47,637 nt of DNA, taken from contig CAIRTM010000060.1 in assembly GCA_903881505.1 (NCBI GenBank), positions 1 through 47,637 of the forward strand. The letters run 5' to 3'. This document shows positions 21,371 through 30,882 of this stretch, in pieces. Numbering within the stretch: position 1 is the first letter of the stretch; the number at the start of each line of letters is the position of its first letter. The notes below the pieces were generated by a model that was given only the letters and a program-made list of their open reading frames with translations, did no database searches and was not told where the DNA came from. The DNA is from an uncultured delta proteobacterium. GTDB taxonomy: Bacteria; Desulfobacterota; WTBG01; CAIYCZ01; CAIRTM01. The position numbers and the translations under genes were made by a program.

Positions 21371-22696
21371 ATGAGGGACGAATCGGTACACAGCCATGAT
21401 TTTTCTCCGTCAGAAAGCCTGCCGGACAATGGCCCGGGCGCATCACGCGCGCGCGGGCACTCCCGGCATAACGGCGACACTGATCCCCTTGAAATTTATC
21501 TCGGCGAAATAAAAAAAAATCCGATTCTGACGCGCTCCGAAGAACAGCGCTGGGCCAGGCAGCTGTACAATGCCCGCCGGAGCAAGGTTGCCCTGCTCAG
21601 GGACGCGGTTGAAACGGTTGTTGCGCTGCAGGGCTGTCGTCCGGGAGATGTGCGGCTTTTCAGCCAGGATTCACTCTATGAATCTGTGCATCTGGACGAG
21701 GCCCTGAAGATGCACAAGCGGATCAGGCGTCTGGAGCATCTGCGCGAAAATGCCGCTCGGGTCACCGATCGTAAAAGGTACACCCGGGCCCTGCTGAAAC
21801 GCGATCAGGACTTCGGCGATTATCTCTCCAGGGTACACATCAACGACCTGCAGGGATGGGAGGTCTGTCTGCAGGAGCAGCTCGGCAGGTTTTCGGGTTC
21901 CGGCCGGGGCAGGACATTGCTGCGGCGCCTGCATGAGATCTGGCGTCAGCTGTCTGAAGTTGAGCCCCGGCTGCGCGAAGCACGCCAAGCGCTCATTAAC
22001 GGTAATTTGCGTCTGGTGGTGAGTATCTGCCGTCACTATAAAACCCGTGCGGCATCATTTCGCGATCTGGTGCAGGAAGGCAATCTCGGTTTGATCAGGG
22101 CGGTTGAAAAGTTCGACTGCCGCAAGGGTTTCCGCCTGAACACCTATGCCTCCTGGTGGATACGGGAGAGCATCAACCGGGCGATCGAGGAAAAAAGCCG
22201 GATTATCCGCATACCGGTGTATGTCAATGAGAAATATTATAAAATACGGAAAGCCACGGTGCAGGCCCTGCAGGATGAGGGGCATGAGTTGACCGTTGCC
22301 GATCTTGCCCGGCATATACGGATCCCGGCCCGTGAGATCGGCAGAATTTTAACCGCATTCAAGGAGCCGGTATCGCTGGACAGCTCGCCGGTCGGGGACA
22401 TTGATCCTCTGGAAAATTACCTGTCCGACGGCAAGCCCTCTGCGCTTGAGGTGATCTGCAGTGAGACGGTCAGGGAAAAGGCCTCGGCAATTATTGATAC
22501 GCTCCAGCCGCGCGAAGCAGCGATTTTAAAAATGCGCTTCGGCCTTGCAGATGAGGGCGAGAAAACGCTCGAAGAAGTAGGGGAGATGTTTCGTGTATCG
22601 CGCGAGAGGGTGCGGCAGCTTGAGAGCAAGGCCCTGCGCAAGCTTCGCCGCAACAATGAGCTGCGCACGCTTTTGTCGCTGCTTGCCAAGTCCTGA
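21371..22696 (+). CDS. RNA polymerase sigma factor, RpoD/RpoS family
   Basis: 441 residues with all parts of a sigma-70 group 1/2 factor except a long region 1.1. Region 1.2 ([20 protein letters not shown], about 37-56) is followed by a non-conserved insert of about 120 residues. Region 2 runs from about 207 ([17 protein letters not shown], then [34 protein letters not shown]). Region 3 follows, and region 4 has the helix-turn-helix [20 protein letters not shown]. The short N-terminus suggests an alternative, RpoS-like factor, but housekeeping RpoD cannot be excluded without the rest of the genome. No clear Shine-Dalgarno sequence precedes ATG 21371. Confidence 0.9.
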   Translation: MRDESVHSHDFSPSESLPDNGPGASRARGHSRHNGDTDPLEIYLGEIKKNPILTRSEEQRWARQLYNARRSKVALLRDAVETVVALQGCRPGDVRLFSQDSLYESVHLDEALKMHKRIRRLEHLRENAARVTDRKRYTRALLKRDQDFGDYLSRVHINDLQGWEVCLQEQLGRFSGSGRGRTLLRRLHEIWRQLSEVEPRLREARQALINGNLRLVVSICRHYKTRAASFRDLVQEGNLGLIRAVEKFDCRKGFRLNTYASWWIRESINRAIEEKSRIIRIPVYVNEKYYKIRKATVQALQDEGHELTVADLARHIRIPAREIGRILTAFKEPVSLDSSPVGDIDPLENYLSDGKPSALEVICSETVREKASAIIDTLQPREAAILKMRFGLADEGEKTLEEVGEMFRVSRERVRQLESKALRKLRRNNELRTLLSLLAKS

Positions 22697-22805
22697 TAGA
22701 GAGTATTACGCCGGGTGACTGATGAGGGGTGTTTGCGCTTCACCCGGGCGTTTTCCAGCCGGCTTGTGCAGTGGAAAAAACGGTTCGGGACTGATGTCAG
22801 GAGCG

Positions 22806-24353
22806 CTATTGTATCTTCAGATTGCGAACCGCATCCTGTACTTTTCCTAGTATTCCCCGGCCCGCAGGCCGTTGCAGCGCCGGACGCACCGGGACAACGC
22901 ACGCCGGTTCGGCCTGCATCCCCCGTTGTCTTGACGGGCCCCGGGTGCTGCCGCCGACGATGTTTTGCAGTATTTGGACCATGCGGTTGAGTTCACGGGC
23001 GCTTTCGGCTATACGGTCGGTTGAGGCGGCGAGCTGGCTTGTGCTGGAAGCGTTGGATTGGGTGCTTGCTTCCATGTGCGATGCTGCCGTGCTGATATGA
23101 TGGATTCCCTGGGCCTGGGCGTCGTTGAGCTCTGCCACGTTTGTCATCAGAGCATCAACCTTGCCGATGCCGGTGATGATATCGCGGGTGGCCTTGCCGA
23201 CTTCCTGTGAAACGGTAACACCGTTCGTGGCGCTTTTTTGCGCGTCTTCGATCAGGGCCGCAGTACTGCGGGACGCCTCGGCGCTTCGGCGCGCCAGGTT
23301 GCGCACCTCTTCGGCCACAACGGCAAACCCGCGTCCGGCCTCGCCCGCGCGGGCAGCCTCCACGGCCGCGTTCAGGGCAAGCAGATTCGTCTGGAAGGCG
23401 ATTTCGTCGATCGTTTTCATTATCTTTACGGTTTCCTCAGAGGAAGCCTTGATTTTCATGATTGCGGCATGCATGCGCGCGAGGGCCTCGGTACTTTTTT
23501 CGGCCGAATGGCGTGTATGGCCGAGCATATCGTTGACCTGACGGGCATTTTCGGACGTGTTCTGTGACGTTGCTGCCAGCTCCTTGAGCTGTGCGGAAAC
23601 CTCCTCAAGGCTTGAGGCGTGCTCTTCGGTTGAGCTGGCGATTTGATGCGAGGCATCCGCCAGGCTGTTGACCACGGTGATCGTTGTGTCTGAACTGCGG
23701 TCCAGGCCTTCGATAACGCTGCGCAGTGGCCGCACAACCGCGCGCGGCAGCAGCAGCATAATCAAAATGGCAATGACAATCGTGATTGCGGTAAACATGC
23801 CGACGCGCCAATTGGTGTTGTTGTAGGTCCGTACATAATACGCATCCGCTTCGCGTATCTGCCCTTCAAAACAGGTCTGCAGTTCTTTGAGTGCCGCAAT
23901 CGCAGCAGTAAGCGGCCCCTGAATGCGGCTGTCAATAATAGATAGCGCGGGATTCTCGGGTTGTGCCGCGGGTTTTTTCAGCGCAGCAAGCAGCGCGGCA
24001 CGCTGCCTGCGCACCTCGTCTGCAAGCTGCCGGACGCGGGCGCTGTCCTGCAGGGTAATCAGGCCTGCGGGGCCGAATGCTTCAGTGAAAAGGCGGTCTT
24101 CTTCTGCAAGAGTCTGGGCGGCGTACGTACCGCCCGCCTCTCCGGGCGCCAGCTGTACGGACGCAATAGCCGCGTACAGGCAGGTTTTATAGTCCAGGGT
24201 CAGGCTGAAGGCGCGCCAGCCTTTGAGCTGCTGGTCGTGGGCGCGTCGGTAGTGGGTTGACTGACGCAGGGTAATTGAGGTGAGAATGCAAATTGCGAGA
24301 AACAACAGCAGCATGCGAAGGTTCAGCTTTGCGGTAAAACCCATTGATGCCAT
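22806..24353 (-). CDS. Methyl-accepting chemotaxis protein
   Basis: About 515 residues read from ATG 24353, which has GGGAGC upstream; an in-frame extension to 24407 is less likely. A membrane helix (12-29), a mostly helical periplasmic domain (30-183) and a second helix (184-202) are followed by the cytoplasmic signalling domain. Its hairpin tip [19 protein letters not shown] and [16 protein letters not shown] is intact. The linker after the second helix holds [14 protein letters not shown] but then passes straight into the coiled coil, so a full HAMP domain appears missing. No C-terminal CheR-binding pentapeptide is visible. No che genes are near. Confidence 0.93.
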   Translation of the reverse strand: MASMGFTAKLNLRMLLLFLAICILTSITLRQSTHYRRAHDQQLKGWRAFSLTLDYKTCLYAAIASVQLAPGEAGGTYAAQTLAEEDRLFTEAFGPAGLITLQDSARVRQLADEVRRQRAALLAALKKPAAQPENPALSIIDSRIQGPLTAAIAALKELQTCFEGQIREADAYYVRTYNNTNWRVGMFTAITIVIAILIMLLLPRAVVRPLRSVIEGLDRSSDTTITVVNSLADASHQIASSTEEHASSLEEVSAQLKELAATSQNTSENARQVNDMLGHTRHSAEKSTEALARMHAAIMKIKASSEETVKIMKTIDEIAFQTNLLALNAAVEAARAGEAGRGFAVVAEEVRNLARRSAEASRSTAALIEDAQKSATNGVTVSQEVGKATRDIITGIGKVDALMTNVAELNDAQAQGIHHISTAASHMEASTQSNASSTSQLAASTDRIAESARELNRMVQILQNIVGGSTRGPSRQRGMQAEPACVVPVRPALQRPAGRGILGKVQDAVRNLKIQ

Positions 24354-24755
24354 GGCATGTGCTCCCGTAAAAAAAATGATCCGGGTCGTCAGTATCTCTT
24401 GCCGCACCGTTCGTGCGCTTGCCGTGTTCCAACCTCATATAGTATATCGAGCGGAAATACGAAAAAATCAAGAGTTTTGTTTATTGCGCATTCTGTTTTT
24501 CTATTATATATGATACTCAATCAATAAAACAAATAAAATAATTCTAAAAACGCAAAATTGTCCCGCTATGAATGTTAAACAGTATGAATGAGCGTTTAAT
24601 GACGTGACCCTGCCCCGCGCGAGTAGCGAGCAGCCGCGCAGGTCTTGCTGCATCAGCAAAAGATGTGCGGTGTGGCTCGCGGACCGGGGAAGATACAAAG
24701 CGTCGGCGTCGCTGCTTCCGATACTTCTGCGGCGGGCCGCTGGTGTTCATTGGCG
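24354..24755. other. AT-rich divergent intergenic region upstream of the chemoreceptor
   Basis: No gene is evident. On the minus strand TATACT (24441-24446) with TTGATT (24466-24471) at a long 19-base spacing is a weak promoter candidate for the chemoreceptor. An A/T-rich block follows at about 24470-24550. The stretch 24606-24644 forms an imperfect GC-rich hairpin whose outer arms are GACCCTGC and GCAGGTC. Short frames across it look non-coding. Confidence 0.4.
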
Positions 24756-24784
24756 TTGACAGGCACCGGTCGCTTGTCTATACT
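24756..24784 (+). promoter_or_regulatory. Sigma-70-type promoter for the phosphodiesterase gene
   Basis: TTGACA (24756-24761), a 17-base spacer and TATACT (24779-24784) stand 57 bases before ATG 24842. Both boxes and the spacing are near consensus. Confidence 0.75.
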
Positions 24785-24841
24785 GCGCGGAACAATAGAT
24801 ACAGGCCGGATAATCACGCCGTTTCCTGGAGGATCGGGCAG

Positions 24842-25336
24842 ATGCATAGACACCTTGTGGGCATTATAGCCGACACCCACGACAACCGTGTCGCCATTCA
24901 AAAAGCGGTAGCGCTGTTCAATGCCAGGGGAACCGGTCTTGTCATCCACGCCGGCGATATGATCTCGCCGTTTTGTATCCTTGATTTCGCAGCCCTTGCC
25001 TGTCCCATGCAGCTTGTATTCGGCAACAACGACGGGGAGCGGGTGGGTCTGCACAATGCCTTTCAGTCAAAGGGACCGATTCAAAACGGCCCGCGGGTGT
25101 TTGACTATGAAGGCAGGCGCTTTCTTTTGATGCATGAGGACGGCTGCGTTGATGCACTGGCCGGCCTGAGCGATATTGATGTCGTGGTATACGGTCATAC
25201 GCATGTTCCGGATATGCGCCCCGGCCCCCCGCTGATGATCAATCCCGGCGAGGCCGGAGGATGGCTGAAGCAGCGCTCTACGGTCGCTGTGCTTGACGTG
25301 AACACCATGCAGGCCGAGCTGGTTGACCTTGCCTGA
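24842..25336 (+). CDS. Metallophosphoesterase, YfcE/MJ0936 family
   Basis: 164 residues from ATG 24842, with GGAGGAT upstream; the open frame reaches 24665 but that part spans the promoter. The calcineurin-like metal-binding motifs appear in order: D-x-H (IIADTHD), GD (HAGDMI), GNND in place of the usual GN[HD]D, H in LMHED, and GHTH. The family hydrolyses small phosphodiesters in the cytosol; the natural substrate is unknown. The next gene starts 23 bases downstream. Confidence 0.9.
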   Translation: MHRHLVGIIADTHDNRVAIQKAVALFNARGTGLVIHAGDMISPFCILDFAALACPMQLVFGNNDGERVGLHNAFQSKGPIQNGPRVFDYEGRRFLLMHEDGCVDALAGLSDIDVVVYGHTHVPDMRPGPPLMINPGEAGGWLKQRSTVAVLDVNTMQAELVDLA

Positions 25337-25359
25337 ACGGCTGCGCGCCAGGAGAAAGT

Positions 25360-25971
25360 ATGAACGGACGGGCGAACAGGGGGAACTGTTGCAGGAAACT
25401 GCCGATTAAAAGGAATGCGCGCCGGCTTGCGGTGCTGACCGGCCTGGTGCTGCTGTGCTCCATCATGCTGCGCGTCAGCGCCGCCTGCGCCGCTGATGAG
25501 CATGCCCTGGTTTTACCCTCTCCGGCGGCAGCCGCAGAGCGTGCCTACCTGGGTATCAGCTCGGAAACATTTTCGCTTGCGGGGATACAGGCCGACATCG
25601 TCATCGTTGAGCTTTTTACACTATACTGCGCCCTGTGCGCACGCGAGGCTCCTGCTGTTGCCGAGCTTTTCGATCTGGCCCAGAAGCAGTCGACGCCGCA
25701 GCGACGGATCAGGATGCTGGCTATCGGAACAGGCAGTTCGCCTGAGGATGCCGCCCGCTTCCAGCAGCAGCACAGGGTGCCGTTTCCCGTGGTTCCCGAT
25801 CAGAAAGCAAATTTTGCGCGCGCCTTCAAGATGGCGGTTACCCCGGGATTCATAGCTTTCAGGAGGCAGCCGGACGGCTCGATGACCATCCTGCACACGC
25901 GCTCAGGCGTGCTCGGTCCTGCAGAGCGTTTTCTTGAAACGGTGCTGAAGGCTGCGGCCGCCAACCCCTGA
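25360..25971 (+). CDS. Exported thioredoxin-fold protein (TlpA/AhpC-TSA-like)
   Basis: 203 residues. A basic N-terminus and hydrophobic stretch (about 20-45) form a Sec signal or anchor. A thioredoxin fold follows with a CxxC at C90-C93 (CALC, in FTLYCALCAREAP) and the conserved cis-proline region VTPGFIAF. It therefore probably acts as a periplasmic thiol-disulfide protein. The residues around CALC are unusual: family members usually carry W before the first cysteine and P in the third position. ATG 25360 has AGGAG upstream. It follows the phosphodiesterase and converges with the M16 pair. Confidence 0.8.
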   Translation: MNGRANRGNCCRKLPIKRNARRLAVLTGLVLLCSIMLRVSAACAADEHALVLPSPAAAAERAYLGISSETFSLAGIQADIVIVELFTLYCALCAREAPAVAELFDLAQKQSTPQRRIRMLAIGTGSSPEDAARFQQQHRVPFPVVPDQKANFARAFKMAVTPGFIAFRRQPDGSMTILHTRSGVLGPAERFLETVLKAAAANP

Positions 25972-25989
25972 GCACCGCCTGCATCTTCC

Positions 25990-27426
25990 TCACGGCAGCG
26001 TTACGGTTTCATATGCGGGCAGTGCGGCGCTTTTGTTTTTCACGGCTGCAATCGTATCGGGATGGGCGCTCAGTGCCCAGGTGATCATGCCTTTTTTCAG
26101 GTACTTGTTGACAACCCTGACGATATCTTTGGCCGATACGCGCCCGGCCATGTCCGCGTCGGTCAGAAATCTGCGGCTGTCGCCATGCGTATTGTAGGCC
26201 GTCGCCATGCTGAGGGCTACGGCGGCATTGTCCTGAATGCCTGAAAAATATTCCGTCGAAAACGATTTTTTGTAGAATCCAAGGGCCATGTCGATGTCTA
26301 TATAGGCTCCCGGGAGTTCTTTCTGGCTGTAGGGTGAAACACATTTGCCCTTTGCGGCGACATCAATTGCAGCGTTTATCAGTTCGATGGCCTTCAGGGG
26401 ATCGCTGGTCCGGTACGCCGACAGGCTGGCGTAGTTGGCTTTTTTATTAAACATTCCCGCCCAGGCGGAATATACCAGCGCGTTTCTGGTGCGCAGCAGA
26501 TCATTCATGATGTCGGAGATCACCCGGACGGCCAGCTCAAGCGCGTAGTAATCGGCATGCTCCGGGGATACCGCCGCAAGGTTGCCCCGCAGGTAGGCCG
26601 CATCGGGGCTGAGCCGGTCTGTGCTGTCCAGAAGCAGACGCGCCCGGCCGCTGTTTTTAAAACGTGCGGGCGCAGCCGGAGCAGCGTCCCCCTCCGGCAG
26701 CGTCCCGATGGTTGCATTTAAGCGTTCCTGCAGGGCCTCCAGATTAAAATTGCCCGAGGCAAAAACCGTCAGGCGCTGCGCTACCATCGTGCGCCGGTAG
26801 AATTCCTGCACATCCCCGATGGTGAGGCCGGTCAGCGTTGCAGGCGTCTGCAGAAAGGCCTGATAGGGATGACCCGCAAAGAATGCCTGATTGGCGGCGC
26901 GCGAGACGCGGGCATATCCGTCCGTCATTTCCGAGCGGTATGCATTGACCGCATTGGTGACCATCTCACGGAACAGTCCCTGCGGGAACGTCGGCTGCCG
27001 CAGGAGATCGAGAAACAGATCAAACGTTTCGGCAAAGTAGGTGTCGATGGTCTGCATCTGGATTGTTGCGAAATCGAGGTCGCAGCGCGTCTGTATCGAG
27101 CTGGATGTGCGCTTGAGCATGTCTCGCCGCGCGGTATCCGGATAGCGCTCGGAGGCCGAGCACATCAGCTGCAGGGCGATCGCATCGAGGCCGGCTTTGC
27201 GGGGATCGACAGCGCCGGCGCCGCCGCTGATATTGAGTACAATCGAGTGCATGCGGTTCAGGGGGTTCTGGCGCACAACAACCTTGATGCCGTTGCGCAG
27301 CTTGAATTCATGGAATGTCTGCAGCTGTTCGGCAAGGGGCGGGGTGGTGTGCGTGCAGGCGATTAGGAACAGGAGTGCCGCGCAGCAGGCGGCCCTGATG
27401 AGTGTGTGCGTGATCGGTGCGTGCAT
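25990..27426 (-). CDS. M16-family peptidase-like lipoprotein, catalytic site lost
   Basis: 478 residues read from 27426. The N-terminus is a lipoprotein signal with lipobox LIAC (C24). The M16 fold is clear (FKLRNGIKVVVRQNP, then a second homologous half), but the zinc motif HxxEH is absent. At the matching place the sequence is GLDAIALQLM, with A82, L85 and Q86 replacing the two histidines and the glutamate. It is therefore a probable non-catalytic partner. It follows the active M16 gene by 27 bases in the same operon. Paired active/inactive M16 subunits are known from mitochondrial processing peptidase and some bacterial heterodimers. Confidence 0.88.
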   Translation of the reverse strand: MHAPITHTLIRAACCAALLFLIACTHTTPPLAEQLQTFHEFKLRNGIKVVVRQNPLNRMHSIVLNISGGAGAVDPRKAGLDAIALQLMCSASERYPDTARRDMLKRTSSSIQTRCDLDFATIQMQTIDTYFAETFDLFLDLLRQPTFPQGLFREMVTNAVNAYRSEMTDGYARVSRAANQAFFAGHPYQAFLQTPATLTGLTIGDVQEFYRRTMVAQRLTVFASGNFNLEALQERLNATIGTLPEGDAAPAAPARFKNSGRARLLLDSTDRLSPDAAYLRGNLAAVSPEHADYYALELAVRVISDIMNDLLRTRNALVYSAWAGMFNKKANYASLSAYRTSDPLKAIELINAAIDVAAKGKCVSPYSQKELPGAYIDIDMALGFYKKSFSTEYFSGIQDNAAVALSMATAYNTHGDSRRFLTDADMAGRVSAKDIVRVVNKYLKKGMITWALSAHPDTIAAVKNKSAALPAYETVTLP

Positions 27427-27453
27427 GGGAATCCTTTCACTGGGTGTGAAGCA

Positions 27454-28875
27454 TTACGGCTGACGGCCCTGCGTGCGCTGCATGATATGCTGGCGAGCTT
27501 CATCCTCGGCATGCAGCCACACGGAGGTTAGAAACGGCGCACCGAGCAGGTAGCGGCGCATGAAGGCGCAGACATCCCCCGCTGTCACCGCGCGGATTGC
27601 TTCAACATAGCCGGTATAGTAGCCGGTTGACGTTGAGGCCCACCAGAACGAAAGGTCGCTGATGAATCGTGCCGGGATATCGCGCGCGATAATTTCCTGG
27701 TTTTCTATTTCGCGCCGAGCTGACGCAAGCTCATCCGGGGAAAAATAGTCTCCGGCGCACATGGCTTCCAGCTCGTGCAGAACCGCAGCGCGCAGGCGCA
27801 CGATGCTGTCCCACAGGGTTTCCTGCTCGGATACGGTGAGTTTGAATGAAAAATACGTTATGCCGCCGTCGCGCTGTGTATAGTAGCCGGCCGCGATGTG
27901 GCGGGTGCCGCCGTGCAATTCCGGTACGGATTTTTCAATGGCGGTTTTGAAACGGCCGCCGGGGCTGCTTACCATCTGGGTCCAGATATCGGCAGCATAG
28001 GTTGACGCGCTGTCGGCAGCGGTGTCGGGACCGCGAAAGGCCAGCTGCACTTCCGCCAAACCCTGCGCGGGCGAATTGTCAACCACAACCCAGAGCTGCC
28101 CCGGAAGGGGCTTGTGCGGCTCAATGGAAGGAAAGCCGGCGCCGGGCTGCCATCGGCCGAACAGTTCATGTACAAGGCGCAGGGTTTCCTGCGTGTCGAT
28201 ATCGCCTGCCACGAACAGGGCGGCGTTATTGGGGACATAGTAGGTCTGCTGGATGAAGCGCAGCTGCTCGACCGTTGCGGAACGGATGACCTGCAGGTCG
28301 CCCCCGACATCCCGCCGGAACCAGTAGTCGGGGTAGAGTGCCATCCTCTGGGCCTGCTCGAGCCGATACTCAGGCTGCGCCTGTGCGCCGGCGATTTCAT
28401 TGGCGACAACCTGCCGCTCGCGTTCCAGTTCGTCCGGCCGCAACAGAGGGCTTTGCAGTGCCGCTGCCCAGAACGCAAGCCCTTCGGCAAGCTGGTCAGA
28501 GGGAATCGTGAAAAAATAGGTCACGTATTCGGTGCTGGTGCCGCCGTTCCAGTTGGCGACCCCGAGGCGTTTCATGGCGGCCATGAACTCTTCCTGGCTT
28601 GGATAGCGCTCATTGCCCTTGAACAGCATATGTTCATAGAGGTGGCACAGGCCGTTAAGCTCCGCGGTCTCGACGATGGCGCCTGCACGGAACGTTATCC
28701 TGATGGTTACCAGGGGAACCTGGCTGTCGCGGACCAGGAAGACCTCAAGTCCGTTCGGGAGCACATGGGATTCAAGGCCAGATGCCCTCACGGGCGCGCC
28801 TGACAGGAAAAGCATCAGCAGGGCCGCCGCTGTGATGGCTGTTCGGCGGCTGAACATACGGTATCTGTCTGCCAT
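27454..28875 (-). CDS. Zinc-dependent M16 peptidase, exported
   Basis: 473 residues read from 28875. A signal peptide (about 8-31) precedes the M16 domain. The inverted zinc motif HLYEH (H78, E81, H82) is intact, and E160 in RQVVANEIAG is a plausible third ligand 78 residues later. The region after, with the NVAALFVAGD-like stretch NNAALFVAGDID, is typical. It should degrade or process peptides in the periplasm. It is the first gene of the two-gene M16 operon; the divergent neighbour is a Yip1 gene. Confidence 0.93.
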   Translation of the reverse strand: MADRYRMFSRRTAITAAALLMLFLSGAPVRASGLESHVLPNGLEVFLVRDSQVPLVTIRITFRAGAIVETAELNGLCHLYEHMLFKGNERYPSQEEFMAAMKRLGVANWNGGTSTEYVTYFFTIPSDQLAEGLAFWAAALQSPLLRPDELERERQVVANEIAGAQAQPEYRLEQAQRMALYPDYWFRRDVGGDLQVIRSATVEQLRFIQQTYYVPNNAALFVAGDIDTQETLRLVHELFGRWQPGAGFPSIEPHKPLPGQLWVVVDNSPAQGLAEVQLAFRGPDTAADSASTYAADIWTQMVSSPGGRFKTAIEKSVPELHGGTRHIAAGYYTQRDGGITYFSFKLTVSEQETLWDSIVRLRAAVLHELEAMCAGDYFSPDELASARREIENQEIIARDIPARFISDLSFWWASTSTGYYTGYVEAIRAVTAGDVCAFMRRYLLGAPFLTSVWLHAEDEARQHIMQRTQGRQP

Positions 28876-28949
28876 GGTGTGTGTCCTGTCGGTTACTGAG
28901 GCTGATAGGTGCGGCGCTGCAGCGCCCTCAGGCCTTCTGTATAAAAATT

Positions 28950-28977
28950 AGTATCATAACCCGTGGGCATCAATCAA
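28950..28977 (-). promoter_or_regulatory. Possible promoter for the M16 operon
   Basis: On the minus strand TTGATT (28977-28972), a 16-base spacer and GATACT (28955-28950) lie about 75 bases before the first M16 gene. The match is moderate. Confidence 0.4.
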
Positions 28978-29018
28978 CATGTTTGCCTGTATGCAATCCC
29001 CTCAAGGCGTATTACAAC

Positions 29019-29047
29019 TTGTGCGATTCACTGAAGATTGTTATTAT
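29019..29047 (+). promoter_or_regulatory. Possible promoter for the Yip1-family gene
   Basis: TTGTGC (29019-29024), a 17-base spacer and TATTAT (29042-29047) lie about 78 bases before ATG 29125. Spacing is good and both boxes are imperfect. Confidence 0.4.
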
Positions 29048-29124
29048 AGTGATATGATCGTCGGGTGAGTCCCGGAGTATGCACTGCCGGCATACAGTGA
29101 TGCAGGCGCGGAGACAACAGCAGC

Positions 29125-29709
29125 ATGGAAGAGCCTCAAACAATTCGGTTTGTTCCGGCGCGGTTTCTGGAGAGTTTCATCGCGGTCGCGCGCGCGCTGC
29201 TGCGGCAGCCCGGGCGGTTTTTTGAACAGCTGCGACCCAGCGGATCCCTGGCTGGGCCGCTTGTTTTTTTGTTCGTGTGCCTGTTTGTAGCCTCATTGTT
29301 TGTGGCCAATATTATCGGAGCGGAACTGCCGCTGTTTGCCGCGTTTTTTGTTTCCTGGTCTGTCGCCATGGTGCTGGGCACCATGGGTTCACATGCCATG
29401 CTGGCATCGCCGCTGTTTAATGCCCGGCTGCCCTATGAGGCTACGCTGAGCGTTATCGCTTACGCGAACATTGTTGTGCTGGTAGCCTGGATTCCGCTGC
29501 TGGGCATTATTGCAAATATGTACGGACTCTACCTGATGTATCTCGGCTTTAAAACCATTCACCGGCTGCCTGCGCAGCGCGCGGGAGTTGCGGTCTTTTT
29601 GACGGTGCTGCAGGTCGAATTCATCAGGCTTATAATGATACGTATGACCGCTCCGCAGTGGCTTGACAGCCTGATACAGACCATCGAGTCCGGCAGTATG
29701 CCCGCATAG
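29125..29709 (+). CDS. Yip1-domain integral membrane protein
   Basis: 194 residues with about five hydrophobic segments. The cytosolic N-terminus leads into RQPGRFFEQLRPSGSLAGPL, a typical Yip1/YIP1-like opening in which the F-x-x-L-P/R-x-G-S motif precedes the first helix. The family is broadly distributed, with no defined role in bacteria. It stands alone on the + strand between divergent M16 genes and a convergent flippase-like gene. The gap to the latter holds two hairpins, CCATGCC-AGG-GGCATGG (29767-29783) and one around 29792-29821, that could end both transcripts. Confidence 0.85.
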   Translation: MEEPQTIRFVPARFLESFIAVARALLRQPGRFFEQLRPSGSLAGPLVFLFVCLFVASLFVANIIGAELPLFAAFFVSWSVAMVLGTMGSHAMLASPLFNARLPYEATLSVIAYANIVVLVAWIPLLGIIANMYGLYLMYLGFKTIHRLPAQRAGVAVFLTVLQVEFIRLIMIRMTAPQWLDSLIQTIESGSMPA

Positions 29710-29892
29710 GCAATACCTTTAATCTCTCCGGTCCGGGTTTCAGGATACTTCTTCGTTTACTGCAGGCCATGCCAGGGGCATGGGCACTGGCGGGAACGGC
29801 ACGTTGCTGCGCCGTTTCCGGGGACTTTGAACGGTATTCGGGCAATGCGGGCTCCCAGGACGAAGGGGCGGGTTTTTGGATGCCGGTTGCGG

Positions 29893-30882
29893 TTAAGCGG
29901 TTTCATTCTCATTGTCATCATGCTGTATGATGCCGGGCAGAGATATTTTTTGAAACGGCAGCATGGCCAGCCCCAGTACGACGACCGGAATCATTTGAAA
30001 AAAATGCAGCAGAATCGCGTAGGAAAGGGCATCCGCCTGCGAAACCCCGAAGGCGACCAGGCCGATTTTGCAGGCCATGTGGTAGGTGCCGATAAAACCG
30101 GGGGCGGCCGGCAGCATAACGCCCAGTGCGATGATAACCGTAACGGCAAAGCCGTTGATGATTGACAGTTTAAATCCGAATCCCAGAAAAAGCACGTAGG
30201 CCGAAAGGCCCAGTACTGCCCAGATCAGCACTGACAGCAAGAGTACGTACAGTGTCTTGCCGATATCAGGCAGAATCTGAAGGCCGTCGATAAATGAGTG
30301 CGCGAGCCGGTTGAGCGGCCCGGCAAATTTAGGCGGAAGCACGCGCAGCAGCGAATCGATTCTTTTGATGGAGAATTCCCTCTTGATTGCCAGGATTATC
30401 AGCATGATGAAAAGCGATACCGATATGGCCAGCATGGTGATGCCGGCCTTTACCACCTCGGGTGGCAGCGAAACCTTGATGATGACGATAAACATGAACA
30501 GCATCAGGGTCAGCAGATCAAACACACGCTCGACTATGATGGTGGCCATTGATGCCGACATCTTAATGCCGCTTCGTTTTTTGACCAGATAAGGCCGGGC
30601 GAATTCACCCAGACGGGCCGGCAGCAAGCCGACCGCCATAAATCCGATTGATCCGAGGATAAAAAGGGTTTTCTGGTCATAGTGCACCAGGGTTTCGAGA
30701 ATCTTGCCCCAGCGGTAGCAGCGCAGGTAATGACCGAGTACGACGACACCGATCACTGGAATGATGTAGAAATAGTTTACGGAAGCAATGCTCGCGGTCA
30801 GGGCGCTGAAATCGATCCCGCGAAATGCAAAGTAAATACAGACGCCGCTGATCAGTATGCCGAAGATAATGTTTTTTTTCAT
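29893..30882 (-). CDS. Flippase-like integral membrane protein (UPF0104, lysylphosphatidylglycerol synthase TM family)
   Basis: 329 residues from ATG 30882, where MKKNIIFGIL opens the first membrane helix; an upstream in-frame start at 30969 would add a non-hydrophobic tail. It has about eight membrane helices. Family marks are LRCYRWGKILE, LLPARLGEFARPYLV and VIVERVFDLLTLM, and the C-terminal part contains MLPAAPGFIGTYHM. Such proteins often flip or modify lipid-linked substrates; the substrate here is unknown. Confidence 0.9.
   Translation of the reverse strand: MKKNIIFGILISGVCIYFAFRGIDFSALTASIASVNYFYIIPVIGVVVLGHYLRCYRWGKILETLVHYDQKTLFILGSIGFMAVGLLPARLGEFARPYLVKKRSGIKMSASMATIIVERVFDLLTLMLFMFIVIIKVSLPPEVVKAGITMLAISVSLFIMLIILAIKREFSIKRIDSLLRVLPPKFAGPLNRLAHSFIDGLQILPDIGKTLYVLLLSVLIWAVLGLSAYVLFLGFGFKLSIINGFAVTVIIALGVMLPAAPGFIGTYHMACKIGLVAFGVSQADALSYAILLHFFQMIPVVVLGLAMLPFQKISLPGIIQHDDNENETA

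Noticed and set aside
24544-24750. A 68-codon minus-strand frame in the gap before the phosphodiesterase
   Set aside because: It overlaps a GC-rich imperfect hairpin, has no recognisable domain, and lacks a ribosome site; I treat it as non-coding.
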